Positions 29,177 through 37,383 are shown, numbered from the stretch's first letter. The stretch is 64,000 nucleotides of DNA from Salinibacillus kushneri (GCF_900111405.1 NZ_FOHJ01000003.1:62001-126000); one strand, 5' to 3'. The notes: generated by a model from the sequence alone, not told the origin. Numbers and translations: made by a program.

Positions 29177-29368
29177 ATTTTAGAAACTATATCTGGTATC
29201 ATAATTGTTTTGTTCATACTGGGAATATGTTTTTTAATGATGTATTGGGGATTTAACCAAATCTATAAAACTACACTAAAGTCAAAAAAGAACAATGATG
29301 CAGAATTAGCAAAGGAGTTAGATGCTTTAAAACAACGTGTAGAATTGCTTGAAAGAAAATTAGAGTAA
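29177..29368 (+). CDS. Small membrane protein with coiled-coil tail, non-standard start
   Basis: An open frame of 63 codons with one N-terminal hydrophobic helix (IIIVLFILGICFLMMYW) and a heptad-rich charged tail (AELAKELDALKQRVELLERK). No ATG, GTG or TTG lies before the helix. The in-frame ATT at 29177 sits 10 nt after AAGGAG, so ATT may be the start. The architecture is common among small Bacillota membrane proteins. Function unknown. Confidence 0.5.
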   Translation: MLETISGIIIVLFILGICFLMMYWGFNQIYKTTLKSKKNNDAELAKELDALKQRVELLERKLE

Positions 29369-29493
29369 TAAATACTCATTCGTTATTCGAGTAAGGGCTG
29401 GCTTTAACAAGGGAACAGTCATTGTGATTGTTTCTGTTTGGATTAAGGAGAGTTACAAATTATGCTTGAAAATAATGATGATTCAGTCGTGAT

Positions 29494-29916
29494 ATGAATA
29501 TGAAACAAAAAATAGGAACAGTTGTAGGATTAACACTTTTCATAGTCTTGGTATTAGGTTTTATTATAGGGATTTATCTGTTTGGGATGGCGGGTATTTT
29601 TAAATTACTTGGTGTTCAATACACATCTTTTTGGTCATTAATTCTTTTTGTTGTCGGTTTTTTTATTCTGGCTTCCATTTTTGAATTGTTTGCTAAGCCA
29701 ATTTCTGAACTACTAACAGAAACATTTGCAGGAAAATTTGAGGCTTTGTTTATTCAATTTAGTATTCAAGGTCTAACAAATTGGTTATGCCTTTTTATCG
29801 TTGATATGTTTATGGGGAGTATTATTTTTTCCTGGAAAATGGCGATTATAGTTGCAATGTTACTTACTTTATGCGAAATGGCATTCCAGGATAAAGAACA
29901 TAAGAATGAATCTTAA
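29494..29916 (+). CDS. YrvL-like regulatory membrane protein
   Basis: A 140-residue protein with about four hydrophobic helices. The segment YLFGMAGIFKLLGVQYTSFWSL and overall layout recall YrvL of Bacillus subtilis, a small membrane regulator linked to the SigO system. The match is from memory and partial. It ends in a terminator (29927). ATG 29494 or 29500 could be used; no strong ribosome binding site decides. Confidence 0.5.
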   Translation: MNMKQKIGTVVGLTLFIVLVLGFIIGIYLFGMAGIFKLLGVQYTSFWSLILFVVGFFILASIFELFAKPISELLTETFAGKFEALFIQFSIQGLTNWLCLFIVDMFMGSIIFSWKMAIIVAMLLTLCEMAFQDKEHKNES

Positions 29917-29926
29917 ACAAACAGGT

Positions 29927-29957
29927 GCGATTGCTGAATAGGAGCAGTCGCTTTTTT
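29927..29957 (+). terminator. Terminator after the YrvL-like gene
   Basis: A 9-bp stem (GCGATTGCT with AGCAGTCGC, one G-T pair), then six T. Confidence 0.75.
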
Positions 29958-29980
29958 CACTAAACGTTGCAGGATTGCTC

Positions 29981-30150
29981 ACAAAAAAGGGGTTATAAAT
30001 AGTGGATTTATTACTTTGGCTAACTGAATATAACCTACTTCATCCAATATAAGTAAGTCTAATTTGTCTATTCTGGTTCGCCTCAATTAATTTGTTAGTT
30101 AAAGATGCCACAGTAAAGAACTTTACTTTACTGCCAAAACTGTGTCTCCT
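29981..30150 (-). pseudogene. Relic of an IS21-family IstB ATPase
   Basis: Read on the minus strand, 30150 to about 30070 gives GSKVKFFTVASLTNKLIEAN. In the next frame follows RIDKLDLLILDEVGYIQLAK. Both are IstB segments, the second with Walker B. The frames are offset by one base, with no start, Walker A or remaining domains. It is a short leftover of an IS21-like insertion sequence and shows past transposon activity beside the man genes. Confidence 0.65.
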
Positions 30151-30365
30151 AATAACCTCCTGTCGAACGTTGTTGGTCCAACGAGGAGTTTAGAGTTATT
30201 TTGAGAGGTTGGAACGTGGTTTTTTATTTATATACCCCCTTTTTGGGAACTATATAAATTAACTGCCAAAGACTACATTTTTAGTTTGCCATAAACATCG
30301 TTTTGTTGTTGTCCTAACAAACGTGTATAATAAAAAGTAGTAAAGAAGGAAATGAGGTAGATTAG

Positions 30366-30740
30366 ATGGTCCAATCAATCAATACAAAAGTTGATTTAGT
30401 TATTGATGCAACCTCACACATCAGAATTTCAGATTATGGGAAGATTATGATTGGAGATAAAGGGTTTGAATTCTACAATAAACGTGATCCTCGTAAATAT
30501 ATACAGATTCCCTGGGAAGAAATTGATTACGTAATTGCCTCAGTCATGTTCAAAGGGAAATGGATTCCGCGTTATGCTATCCAAACGAAACGGAATGGGA
30601 CGTTTACATTCTCTTCTAAAGATCCTAAAAAAGTTTTGCGAGCCACTCGTAAATACGTTGATCCGAATCGTATGGTCCGTTCATTAAGTTTTTTTGATGT
30701 CATTAAGCGCGGTTTGAAAGGTAAATTTAAAAAGGGATAG
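30366..30740 (+). CDS. manO: DUF956 family protein (ManO)
   Basis: A 124-residue soluble protein of the DUF956 family, seen by YGKIMIGDKGFEFYNKRDPRKYIQIPWEEIDYV and FTFSSKDPKKVLRATRKYV. The family is found almost only beside mannose-family PTS genes and is called ManO. Its role is regulatory but unclear. GAAATGAGG precedes ATG 30366. It has its own terminator and is separated from the PTS genes by a promoter and leader. Confidence 0.85.
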   Translation: MVQSINTKVDLVIDATSHIRISDYGKIMIGDKGFEFYNKRDPRKYIQIPWEEIDYVIASVMFKGKWIPRYAIQTKRNGTFTFSSKDPKKVLRATRKYVDPNRMVRSLSFFDVIKRGLKGKFKKG

Positions 30741-30751
30741 TTTTGTATACA

Positions 30752-30778
30752 AGACAAGATTAATCTTGTCTTTTTTTT
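30752..30778 (+). terminator. Terminator after manO
   Basis: The perfect palindrome AGACAAGATTAATCTTGTCT followed by seven T. Confidence 0.9.
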
Positions 30779-30940
30779 ACGGTATATACGAAAAATTCAG
30801 AATTATTATTTTAATAGAACAAGTTATAAAACTATTAATTGTAGATAGTGCCAAAAAATTTTCCCTTCACTTTAACGAATTATGTACTATATTACTACGG
30901 ATACTCACTTTAATATGGATGGTTTTATATAACACTATAT

Positions 30941-30977
30941 TTATAGCGCTTGCAAAAAAATATTAAAATAGTAAAAT
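30941..30977 (+). promoter_or_regulatory. Promoter with overlapping cre site for the man PTS operon
   Basis: TTGCAA (30950-30955) and TAAAAT (30972-30977) with a 16-bp spacer. The reverse strand of 30940-30955 reads TTGCAAGCGCTATAAA, which fits the cre consensus at 15 of 16 positions and covers the -35 box. CcpA repression in rich medium is expected. The 67-codon frame at 30766-30966 over this area is not taken as a gene. Confidence 0.6.
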
Positions 30978-31013
30978 ATTAAATAGTTCACATATGTTAT
31001 TGATTAGATTAGG

Positions 31014-31103
31014 CATGAGAGAAAGGCTTTGGTAGAAACGAAAATCAGGATAGCTTACCCCATACCTTCATTTAATCAAACTTTCTCTCATGTTTATTAT
31101 TTT
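31014..31103 (+). promoter_or_regulatory. Leader hairpin, possible attenuator of the man PTS operon
   Basis: A 12-bp perfect stem (CATGAGAGAAAG at 31014 and its complement at 31081) encloses a 55-nt loop and is followed by TTTATTATTTTTG. It sits between the promoter and the first PTS gene. The T-rich end suggests a conditional terminator. No T-box or PRD-type antiterminator signature was recognised. Confidence 0.5.
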
Positions 31104-31194
31104 TGTGAATTTGAGAGCGCTTTAAATAAAGTGAAACTAGAGGAGTTTTCCATCTTTATTTAAGCTGTAATTTATTATAAAAGGAGGTTAAAAA

Positions 31195-32163
31195 ATGGTA
31201 GGAATTATCATTGCCAGTCACGGGGAATTTGCTGATGGTATCTTGCAATCCGCAGGGATGATCTTTGGAGAACAAGAAAATGTAAAGGCTGTTACATTGA
31301 AGCCAAGTGAAGGACCTGATGACATAAAGGCAAAAATGGAAGAAGCAGTTGCCTCTTTTGACAACCAGGATGAGGTATTATTTTTAGTCGATCTATGGGG
31401 TGGAACTCCTTTTAATCAGGCCAGTAGCCTGATAGAGGAACACAAGGACAAATGGGCGATTGTTGCTGGTTTGAACTTACCAATGTTAATTGAAGCTTTT
31501 GCATCGCGTTTCTCCATGAACACAGCACAAGAAATTGCCGCAAGTATTTTGGATACAGCCAAAGACGCAGTTAAAGTAAGTCCTGAAGAATTGGAACCAG
31601 CAGAATCTGCAACACCTGCTGCTCAACAGGGAAGTGCAGGTGCGCCGGGTAAATTTGAATACGTTTTAGCACGTATCGATTCTCGTTTGCTTCATGGACA
31701 AGTAGCGACGAGCTGGACAAAAGCTACAAACCCGACACGTATCATCGTGGTATCTGATGAAGTGTCACAGGATGAGCTTCGTAAAAAATTAATCCAACAG
31801 GCTGCTCCTTCAAATGTGAAGGCACACGTTGTTCCCATCCATAAAATGATTGAACTTGCAAAGGATGATCAGCACTTTGGCGGCCAACGCGCCTTACTAC
31901 TTTTTGAAAATCCACAGGATGTACTCAGAGCAGTTGAAGGCGGCGTTCCACTTGAGACCATCAACGTAGGCTCGATGTCACACTCAACTGGTAAGGTTCA
32001 GCCAAATAAGGTGTTGGCCTTTGATCAGGATGACATTGATACGTTTGCCAAGTTAAAAGAATTGGGTGTGGATTTTGACGTTCGTAAAGTTCCAGCCGAT
32101 CAAAGAGGAGACATGGACGATATTATCAAGAGAGCTCAAGAGGAGTTAAATAAACAGAACTAA
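31195..32163 (+). CDS. manL: Mannose-family PTS EIIAB component
   Basis: A 322-residue fusion of EIIA (about 1-130, phosphorylated H9 in IIASHGEFADG) and EIIB (about 155-320, active histidine in DSRLLHGQVATSW), joined by an Ala/Pro-rich linker. Phosphate passes from HPr through A and B to the incoming sugar. AAAGGAGG lies 7 nt upstream. Genes for IIC and IID follow in the standard order. The sugar could be mannose, glucose or a related hexose; manL is used by analogy with IIAB-fused systems. Confidence 0.93.
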   Translation: MVGIIIASHGEFADGILQSAGMIFGEQENVKAVTLKPSEGPDDIKAKMEEAVASFDNQDEVLFLVDLWGGTPFNQASSLIEEHKDKWAIVAGLNLPMLIEAFASRFSMNTAQEIAASILDTAKDAVKVSPEELEPAESATPAAQQGSAGAPGKFEYVLARIDSRLLHGQVATSWTKATNPTRIIVVSDEVSQDELRKKLIQQAAPSNVKAHVVPIHKMIELAKDDQHFGGQRALLLFENPQDVLRAVEGGVPLETINVGSMSHSTGKVQPNKVLAFDQDDIDTFAKLKELGVDFDVRKVPADQRGDMDDIIKRAQEELNKQN

Positions 32164-32198
32164 TCCTATTTATCAGAGAAAAAGGAGGATTAATCATC

Positions 32199-33005
32199 AT
32201 GGATTTGACGATTATTCAAATCATATTAGTTATTATCATAGCATTTTTAGCTGGTATGGAAGGGATCTTGGATGAATTTCATTTTCACCAGCCAATCATT
32301 GCTTGTACATTAATCGGCTTAGTAACAGGAAACTTAGGGCCATCCCTTATCTTAGGTGGTACCCTGCAAATGATCGCTTTAGGGTGGGCAAATATCGGAG
32401 CAGCCGTAGCACCGGATGCAGCGTTAGCATCAGTTGCCTCTGCAATTATATTAGTTTTAAGTGGACAAGGTGAAGCCGGTGTTTCGTCTGCAATTGCGAT
32501 TGCTGTTCCACTTGCTGTTGCAGGTTTGTTATTAACCATCATCGTTCGTACGATTGCAACTGGACTGGTCCATTTAATGGATGCTGCAGCAAAAGAAGGT
32601 AAAATCAGAACCATTGAATTTTGGCACATCATCGCTATTATCATGCAGGGTTTACGTATTGCCATTCCAGCTGCATTAATTATCGCTATAGGTGCACGTC
32701 CGGTTAGAAACCTGCTTGAATCTATGCCAACCTGGTTGACAGACGGTTTGGCGATCGGAGGAGGAATGGTCGTAGCTGTTGGTTATGCAATGGTTATTAA
32801 CATGATGGCTACAAAAGAAGTATGGCCATTCTTCGCTATCGGTTTCGTATTAGCAACCATTACAGAAATTACACTAATGGGTCTAGGTATTATCGGTGTA
32901 TCGCTTGCATTTATCTATTTAGCCCTTTCAAAACAAGGCGGGTCAGGTAATGGTGGAAACGGAAACACAGGTGACCCGATTGGCGACATTATAGATTCTT
33001 ACTAA
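32199..33005 (+). CDS. manM: Mannose-family PTS EIIC component
   Basis: A 268-residue membrane protein with the EIIC signature GMEGILDEFHFHQPIIACTLIGLVTGNL near the N-terminus, including the histidines of the translocation path, then GGTLQMIALGWANIGAAVAPDAALAS. It forms the sugar channel with IID. AAAGGAGG precedes it by 9 nt. The C-terminus ends in a Gly-rich tail. Confidence 0.94.
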   Translation: MDLTIIQIILVIIIAFLAGMEGILDEFHFHQPIIACTLIGLVTGNLGPSLILGGTLQMIALGWANIGAAVAPDAALASVASAIILVLSGQGEAGVSSAIAIAVPLAVAGLLLTIIVRTIATGLVHLMDAAAKEGKIRTIEFWHIIAIIMQGLRIAIPAALIIAIGARPVRNLLESMPTWLTDGLAIGGGMVVAVGYAMVINMMATKEVWPFFAIGFVLATITEITLMGLGIIGVSLAFIYLALSKQGGSGNGGNGNTGDPIGDIIDSY

Positions 33006-33024
33006 GAAGGAGGAGAACATAAAA

Positions 33025-33936
33025 ATGGATCAAGAAATGAAATTAACAAAAAGAGATCGTATTTCTATTTGGTGGCGTTCAACGTTCATTCAAGGTTCCT
33101 GGAACTATGAACGTATGCAAAACGGTGGCTGGGCATTCTCAATGATCCCTGCGATCAAAAGATTATATAAAACAAAGGAAGATCGCTCTGCCGCCCTTCA
33201 ACGTCACTTAGAGTTCTTTAATACACATCCATATGTAGCTTCACCTGTTTTAGGTGTAACGTTAGCTCTTGAAGAAGAACGTGCAAATGGTGCTCCGGTT
33301 GACAACACGGCTATTCAAGGGGTAAAAGTCGGTATGATGGGGCCATTAGCAGGTATCGGGGACCCAATGTTCTGGTTTACCCTTAAACCAATCCTCGGTG
33401 CATTAGCCGCTTCTCTTGCTATGAGCGGAAACATCCTTGGACCTATTCTTTATTTCGTATTATGGAACCTTATTCGTATGGGCTTCATGTGGTATTCACA
33501 GGAACTTGGTTATAAAGCTGGTTCTAAAATTACAGAAGACTTATCCGGCGGAATGCTTAAAGATATTACTAAGGGAGCGTCATTGCTCGGGATGTTCATC
33601 CTCGGGGCCTTAGTTAACCGCTGGGTGTCTGTCACGTTTACGCCAACTGTATCAGAGGTTGAGTTAAATGAAGGTGCCTATATTGATTGGAGCAGCTTAC
33701 CTGCCGGGACAGAAGGAGTTAAAACGGCACTGCAGCAGTATGACAACGGCCGGTCATTAACGGATACGAATGTAACTACTTTACAGGACAACCTGGATAG
33801 CTTAATTCCTGGTTTAGGCGGATTAGCATTAACCTTACTCTGTATGTGGTTACTACGGAAGAAAGTGTCTCCAATTGTTATGATTCTAGGCTTGTTCATC
33901 GTAGGTATTGTCTTCCACGTACTAGGCATTATGTAA
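33025..33936 (+). CDS. manN: Mannose-family PTS EIID component
   Basis: A 303-residue membrane partner of EIIC. The signature FIQGSWNYERMQNGGWAFSMIPAIKRLY and the segment GVKVGMMGPLAGIGDP are typical of IID. The C-terminal helix ends in VFHVLGIM. AGGAGGAG is 10 nt before the start. It completes the phosphotransfer system; a terminator follows. Confidence 0.94.
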   Translation: MDQEMKLTKRDRISIWWRSTFIQGSWNYERMQNGGWAFSMIPAIKRLYKTKEDRSAALQRHLEFFNTHPYVASPVLGVTLALEEERANGAPVDNTAIQGVKVGMMGPLAGIGDPMFWFTLKPILGALAASLAMSGNILGPILYFVLWNLIRMGFMWYSQELGYKAGSKITEDLSGGMLKDITKGASLLGMFILGALVNRWVSVTFTPTVSEVELNEGAYIDWSSLPAGTEGVKTALQQYDNGRSLTDTNVTTLQDNLDSLIPGLGGLALTLLCMWLLRKKVSPIVMILGLFIVGIVFHVLGIM

Positions 33937-33983
33937 TAGGTTGGCCTTTTTAAAGAGATTAAAATAATGTAAACAAATAAAGC

Positions 33984-34029
33984 AGCACCTCCTTGCATGA
34001 TCTATCGATAATTTAAGGAGGTGCTTTTC
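33984..34029 (+). terminator. Terminator after the man PTS operon
   Basis: An 11-bp perfect stem (AGCACCTCCTT with its complement) and a 20-nt loop, followed by TTTTC. Confidence 0.75.
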
Positions 34030-34135
34030 TTACCATTCAATAGAAGAAGGTTTTAGTCGTTTATAATACTATACAAAGCCAGAAAACAGAGTTTAATGAT
34101 AATAAGACAGACGACATATATAATAGGAGGCTGCC

Positions 34136-35152
34136 ATGCTAACAATCGGTTATATTGGAAATGGAAAAAGTACGAATCGATATCATCTACCATTCGTCCA
34201 GCAAAGAGAGAATATAAACGTGAAAACCATTTATCGGCGAAACCCTGATCATGACCGTTGGGATCCAATTGAAGGAGTAAATTACACATCAGATTTGGAT
34301 GAATTATTAAATGACAAGGACATTCAACTCATTGTGATTTGCACCAAGCTTGACAGTCATTATGAATACGCAAAATTAGTACTGGAACATAACAAAAACT
34401 GTCTGGTTGAAAAGCCTTTTATGGAAACATCAGAAGAGGCAAAAGAAATCTTTGCCTTGGCGAAAGAGAAAGGATTAATTGTTCAGGCCTATCAAAATAG
34501 ACGTTTTGATAGTGACTTTTTAACTGTCCAAAAGGTGATTGAAGAAGGAAATTTAGGGGACTTATTGGAAGTGGAAATGCACTTTGATTATTATCGTCCG
34601 GAAGTCCCTGAGTCGGTTCATTCCTTTGATCCTGTCAGGTCCTTTTTATATGAGCATGCCTGTCATACACTAGACCAGGTCATCAGCTATTTTGGCAAGC
34701 CGGACCATGTACATTACGATGTAAGGCAATTATTAGGTGAAGGAAGAATGAATGACTATTTTGACTTGGATTTGTATTATGGGAAGCTTAAAGTATCTGT
34801 AAAATCCAGTTATTTCAGACTTAAACAAAGGCCAAGCTTCGTCGTTCATGGGAAGAAGGGCTCCTTTATTAAAGAAACCGTCGATCGTCAGGAAGAACAT
34901 TTGAAGATGTTTTATATGCCTGATAACAAGGACTTTGGTGTAGATACTTTAAATCATTATGGTGTACTGACGTATGTGGATGATGAAGAAACCATCCACG
35001 AAGAAAAAGTAAAATCCGTCAATGGTGACTATGGCAGAGTATATGATGATTTATACGAGGCCATCGTAAACGGGAAAGATAAAACCATTACAGATGAACA
35101 GACCATTCTCCTGATTGAAATGCTGGAAACAGGAGTTAAAGACTTGAAGTAA
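34136..35152 (+). CDS. Gfo/Idh/MocA-family oxidoreductase
   Basis: A 338-residue NAD(P)-dependent enzyme. The N-terminal Rossmann domain starts LTIGYIGNGKSTNRYHLP, and the dinucleotide-domain motif NCLVEKPF (EKP) lies near residue 95. The C-terminal substrate domain contains EHACHTLDQVISYF. It resembles YhhX/YrbE-type proteins that act on sugars or inositol derivatives; the substrate is unknown. AGGAGG precedes ATG 34136. It may serve the sugar imported by the upstream PTS. Confidence 0.88.
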   Translation: MLTIGYIGNGKSTNRYHLPFVQQRENINVKTIYRRNPDHDRWDPIEGVNYTSDLDELLNDKDIQLIVICTKLDSHYEYAKLVLEHNKNCLVEKPFMETSEEAKEIFALAKEKGLIVQAYQNRRFDSDFLTVQKVIEEGNLGDLLEVEMHFDYYRPEVPESVHSFDPVRSFLYEHACHTLDQVISYFGKPDHVHYDVRQLLGEGRMNDYFDLDLYYGKLKVSVKSSYFRLKQRPSFVVHGKKGSFIKETVDRQEEHLKMFYMPDNKDFGVDTLNHYGVLTYVDDEETIHEEKVKSVNGDYGRVYDDLYEAIVNGKDKTITDEQTILLIEMLETGVKDLK

Positions 35153-35160
35153 TCCTTATG

Positions 35161-35209
35161 TACCCGGTACTTCCAATGGACAATTGTCTATTGCAGGTAC
35201 CGGGTACTT
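35161..35209. repeat. Palindromic TACCCGGTAC repeat, also a terminator (copy 1)
   Basis: TACCCGGTAC and GGTACCGGGTA enclose a loop with GGACAATTGTC, then TTTTA. A closely similar element is at 57005 and a diverged one at 59375. Here it follows the oxidoreductase gene. Confidence 0.6.
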
Positions 35210-35553
35210 TTAAAATATATCTTGGGGCCCGCAAGCAAATAAGAAGTAAGAATCATAAACTCGGAAATACTGCCAAATGCTTTTACTAATAAAGGACAAT
35301 TTTACTGGCTTTTGCCGAATTTTTGTTGCGGGGGTAACGTTTTCCATCCCGATATTTGAGTGTGCCCGATATGCCCATATCAACTCCTGAACTGTCAAGG
35401 TGGAGTGATTTTCAATGGGGCTCTGTTCGAGTCAAGGACTTTGGCATTGCTGCAAATGATCTATATTTTGTTACAGTTTCTTATTGTTCTATTTATACGA
35501 TTTTAATAGTCTTTTACTACACTGATAACAAAATATAGAAAGGGGAGATTCTG
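35210..35553. other. Intergenic region before the phosphodiesterase gene
   Basis: Short frames on both strands (minus 35210-35398, plus 35356-35538) have no ribosome binding sites and no family that I recognise. A GC-richer block at about 35310-35420 (for example GTTGCGGGGGTAACG) looks unlike its surroundings and may be a piece of a dispersed repeat. AAAGGGGAGA just before 35554 belongs to the next gene. Confidence 0.35.
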
Positions 35554-36399
35554 TTGATAAGAAGAATTTTTTCAATCATTTTTATGTTCGTTGTTTTCAT
35601 GTGCTTATTTACTGTCCCAGCATTTGCAGCAATAGGGGAAACACCAGCAAAACAGCAACAGGTGGTAAATGTAGCCCATAGAGGTGCCTCCGGACATGCG
35701 CCTGAAAATACGATGGCTGCTTTTGAAAAAGCTTTTGAAATGAAATCGGATTACATTGAGATTGATGTGCAAATGACTAAGGATGGCGAACTGATTGCCA
35801 TTCATGATACGACGGTAGACCGAACAACAAATGGAATGGGATTTGTTGGTGATTTTACATTGGAGGAAATTCAGCAATTGGATGCAGGGAGCTGGTTTGA
35901 TGAGGAATTTGCGGGTGAGCAGATTCCAACCTTTGAGGAGATAGTTGATAAATACCGTGGAAAGGTTGGTCTATTAATTGAATTGAAGTCTCCTGAACTA
36001 TATCCAGGGGTTGAAGAAAAAGTGGCGGATGTATTGACTGAGCGTAATATGCATCGACCAAATAACAATAAAGTTATCATTCAATCATTCAACCATGAAT
36101 CGGTCCAAAGATCAAAAGAACTGCTGCCTAATATTCCACATGGTGTTCTTGCAGGTATGAATTGGGCAGAAGTAACAGATGAACAGCTACAGGAATTTGC
36201 AGCCTACGCGGATTACTTTAACCCAAATCGGAATTTTGTAGACGAGGAATTAGTGGAGCGCGTGCACCGTTCTGGCATGGAGATTTATGCCTATACAGTA
36301 AGAGAACAGAAACATGCAGATGAATTATTTGAAGCGGGTGTGGACGGCATCATTACAGACTTTCCAGAATATGTGTATGACTTTCCCGGACAAAACTAA
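35554..36399 (+). CDS. glpQ: Secreted glycerophosphodiester phosphodiesterase
   Basis: A 281-residue exported enzyme. A signal peptide (about 1-26, ending VPAFAA) precedes a GDPD TIM barrel. Catalytic motifs are H42 in AHRGASGHAPENT, EIDVQMTKDGELIAIHD, and the glutamate in IELKSPELYPG. It hydrolyses glycerophosphodiesters to glycerol-3-phosphate and an alcohol, and may act on teichoic acid. The start is TTG at 35554 with AAAGGGGAG 8 nt upstream. It is monocistronic. Confidence 0.9.
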   Translation: MIRRIFSIIFMFVVFMCLFTVPAFAAIGETPAKQQQVVNVAHRGASGHAPENTMAAFEKAFEMKSDYIEIDVQMTKDGELIAIHDTTVDRTTNGMGFVGDFTLEEIQQLDAGSWFDEEFAGEQIPTFEEIVDKYRGKVGLLIELKSPELYPGVEEKVADVLTERNMHRPNNNKVIIQSFNHESVQRSKELLPNIPHGVLAGMNWAEVTDEQLQEFAAYADYFNPNRNFVDEELVERVHRSGMEIYAYTVREQKHADELFEAGVDGIITDFPEYVYDFPGQN

Positions 36400-36494
36400 T
36401 GAAGCGATGATTGAGAATCCTTCATCTATACCCGCTAAACGTATAGTAAACAGAGTGAAAGGATAACAGGTATTTTATAAATCTTAATTTTTCC

Positions 36495-36528
36495 AGAGAG
36501 AGGTTATTAAGCCCTCTCTTATTTTTTT
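36495..36528 (+). terminator. Terminator after the phosphodiesterase gene
   Basis: A short GC-containing stem (AGAGAGG with CCTCTCT), then TTATTTTTTTC. Confidence 0.65.
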
Positions 36529-36545
36529 CTCAATACTGATACAGG

Positions 36546-36563
36546 GAACGTGCCATAAGTGGG
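36546..36563 (+). other. Attachment-like motif (att 3, weaker)
   Basis: GGAACGTGCCATAAGTGG aligns with GAACCGTACCATAAGTGA at 39910 with one missing base and a few mismatches, in the same orientation. Confidence 0.35.
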
Positions 36564-36629
36564 TGATGTCTGCTTATATGGATGAGTTGGGGTAGTATGT
36601 AGGCAGCTGAGTTTCAGGAATGGGAGGGC

Positions 36630-36829
36630 TGAAGGACAAAATATTTCACTAGGGTGGAGGAAATGTCTCTCATAGGGCCGATGAAGGACAATAAGAAGGA
36701 AAAAGGTCATCTAAATGTCCTTCATAAGCTTTATGAAAGACAAAAAGAGGGGGAATCACTGCGAAATGTCTTTCATACCATGAAATGAAGGACAAAGATC
36801 AGATATAGGCTAGGGAAACTGTCCTTCAT
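36630..36829. repeat. Four-unit periodic palindrome array (52-bp period)
   Basis: Plus motifs (ATGAAGGACA and variants) start at 36630, 36681, 36733 and 36785. Minus motifs (TGTCCTTCAT and variants) start at 36664, 36716, 36768 and 36820. Each series is spaced by 51-52 bp. The pairs form hairpins of about 27 bp separated by about 25 bp of unrelated sequence. Related shorter arrays are at 4364 and 61523. Confidence 0.75.
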
Positions 36830-36987
36830 TCAGCTAACCAAAAAATATGAGCAGGAAAAATAGCCGTATTCCCACTCCGAAGAATTAATCATTTAGATTT
36901 CTTTTAAACTATTTATTTAATGATATATAATCCACCAGTAACGACAAGTAATTTTAAATTGATTACGTTGAGTAAGGTGATTATTTA

Positions 36988-37077
36988 ATGGGAAAACGCT
37001 TAGAGAGTGTTAGGGATGTCTCATTAAAGACTAATGTACCTCTTGATGTGGTTAAACTCCTTGATATAGATGATTGA
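36988..37077 (+). CDS. Very short open frame, 29 aa, doubtful
   Basis: ATG 36988 follows AAGGTGATT and encodes MGKRLESVRDVSLKTNVPLD followed by VVKLLDIDD. The signal is good but the frame is tiny and overlaps the end of the minus-strand SigI-like gene. It may be the start of a truncated gene. Confidence 0.25.
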   Translation: MGKRLESVRDVSLKTNVPLDVVKLLDIDD

Positions 37078-37383
37078 TAAGGCAATAATATATTTTTTAT
37101 ATTTCTTAATGGTTTTATGGTATTCTATGGGAAACCTTTTAAGTTCCTTTAATGGAGGTTTCTTCTTTTTCTTAATGTAGGTTGATAGACATCTATTCTC
37201 AGAAATTAGTTTTGCCACTTTTATGGCTTCTTGACGTGTATCAGGATTTTTTGGACAACAGCTGGCTAAATCATTAGCTTTTATCTTCAATTCTGTTAAT
37301 AGTTGCTTGTATTCTACAACCTCATCTTTTAATTGACCTCTGGCTTCATACAAGCATTCTTTATCCTCTTGATGTATGCCCAT
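37024..37383 (-). CDS. Orphan SigI C-terminal-domain protein
   Basis: A 119-residue protein that matches only the C-terminal domain of sigma-I factors: ELKIKANDLASCCPKNPDTRQEA, then PPLKELKRFPIEYHKTIKKYKKYIIALS and a final IKRYISL. The sigma region 2 part is absent. GGAGG lies 7 nt before its ATG, so it looks like a self-standing gene. In SigI this domain helps recognise the promoter -35 region and binds the anti-sigma factor. A modulating role is possible but unproven. Confidence 0.65.
   Translation of the reverse strand: MGIHQEDKECLYEARGQLKDEVVEYKQLLTELKIKANDLASCCPKNPDTRQEAIKVAKLISENRCLSTYIKKKKKPPLKELKRFPIEYHKTIKKYKKYIIALSIIYIKEFNHIKRYISL

Noticed and set aside
30766..30966. 67-codon hydrophobic frame
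   Set aside because: It begins in a terminator, covers the cre site and promoter, and has no ribosome binding site.
31014..31103. T-box or known sugar riboswitch
   Set aside because: No T-box sequence (GGTGGNACCGCG) or other known aptamer signature is visible; only a hairpin with a T-rich end.
32285..32665. Minus-strand frame of 126 codons
   Set aside because: It is a shadow of the EIIC gene on the opposite strand.
35356..35538. 60-codon coding frame before the phosphodiesterase gene
   Set aside because: No ribosome binding site and no recognisable similarity; a minus-strand frame covers the same place equally well.
36630..36829. CRISPR array
   Set aside because: The spacing is regular, but the repeats are short, divergent palindromes and no cas genes are near; the same motif occurs at two other loci.
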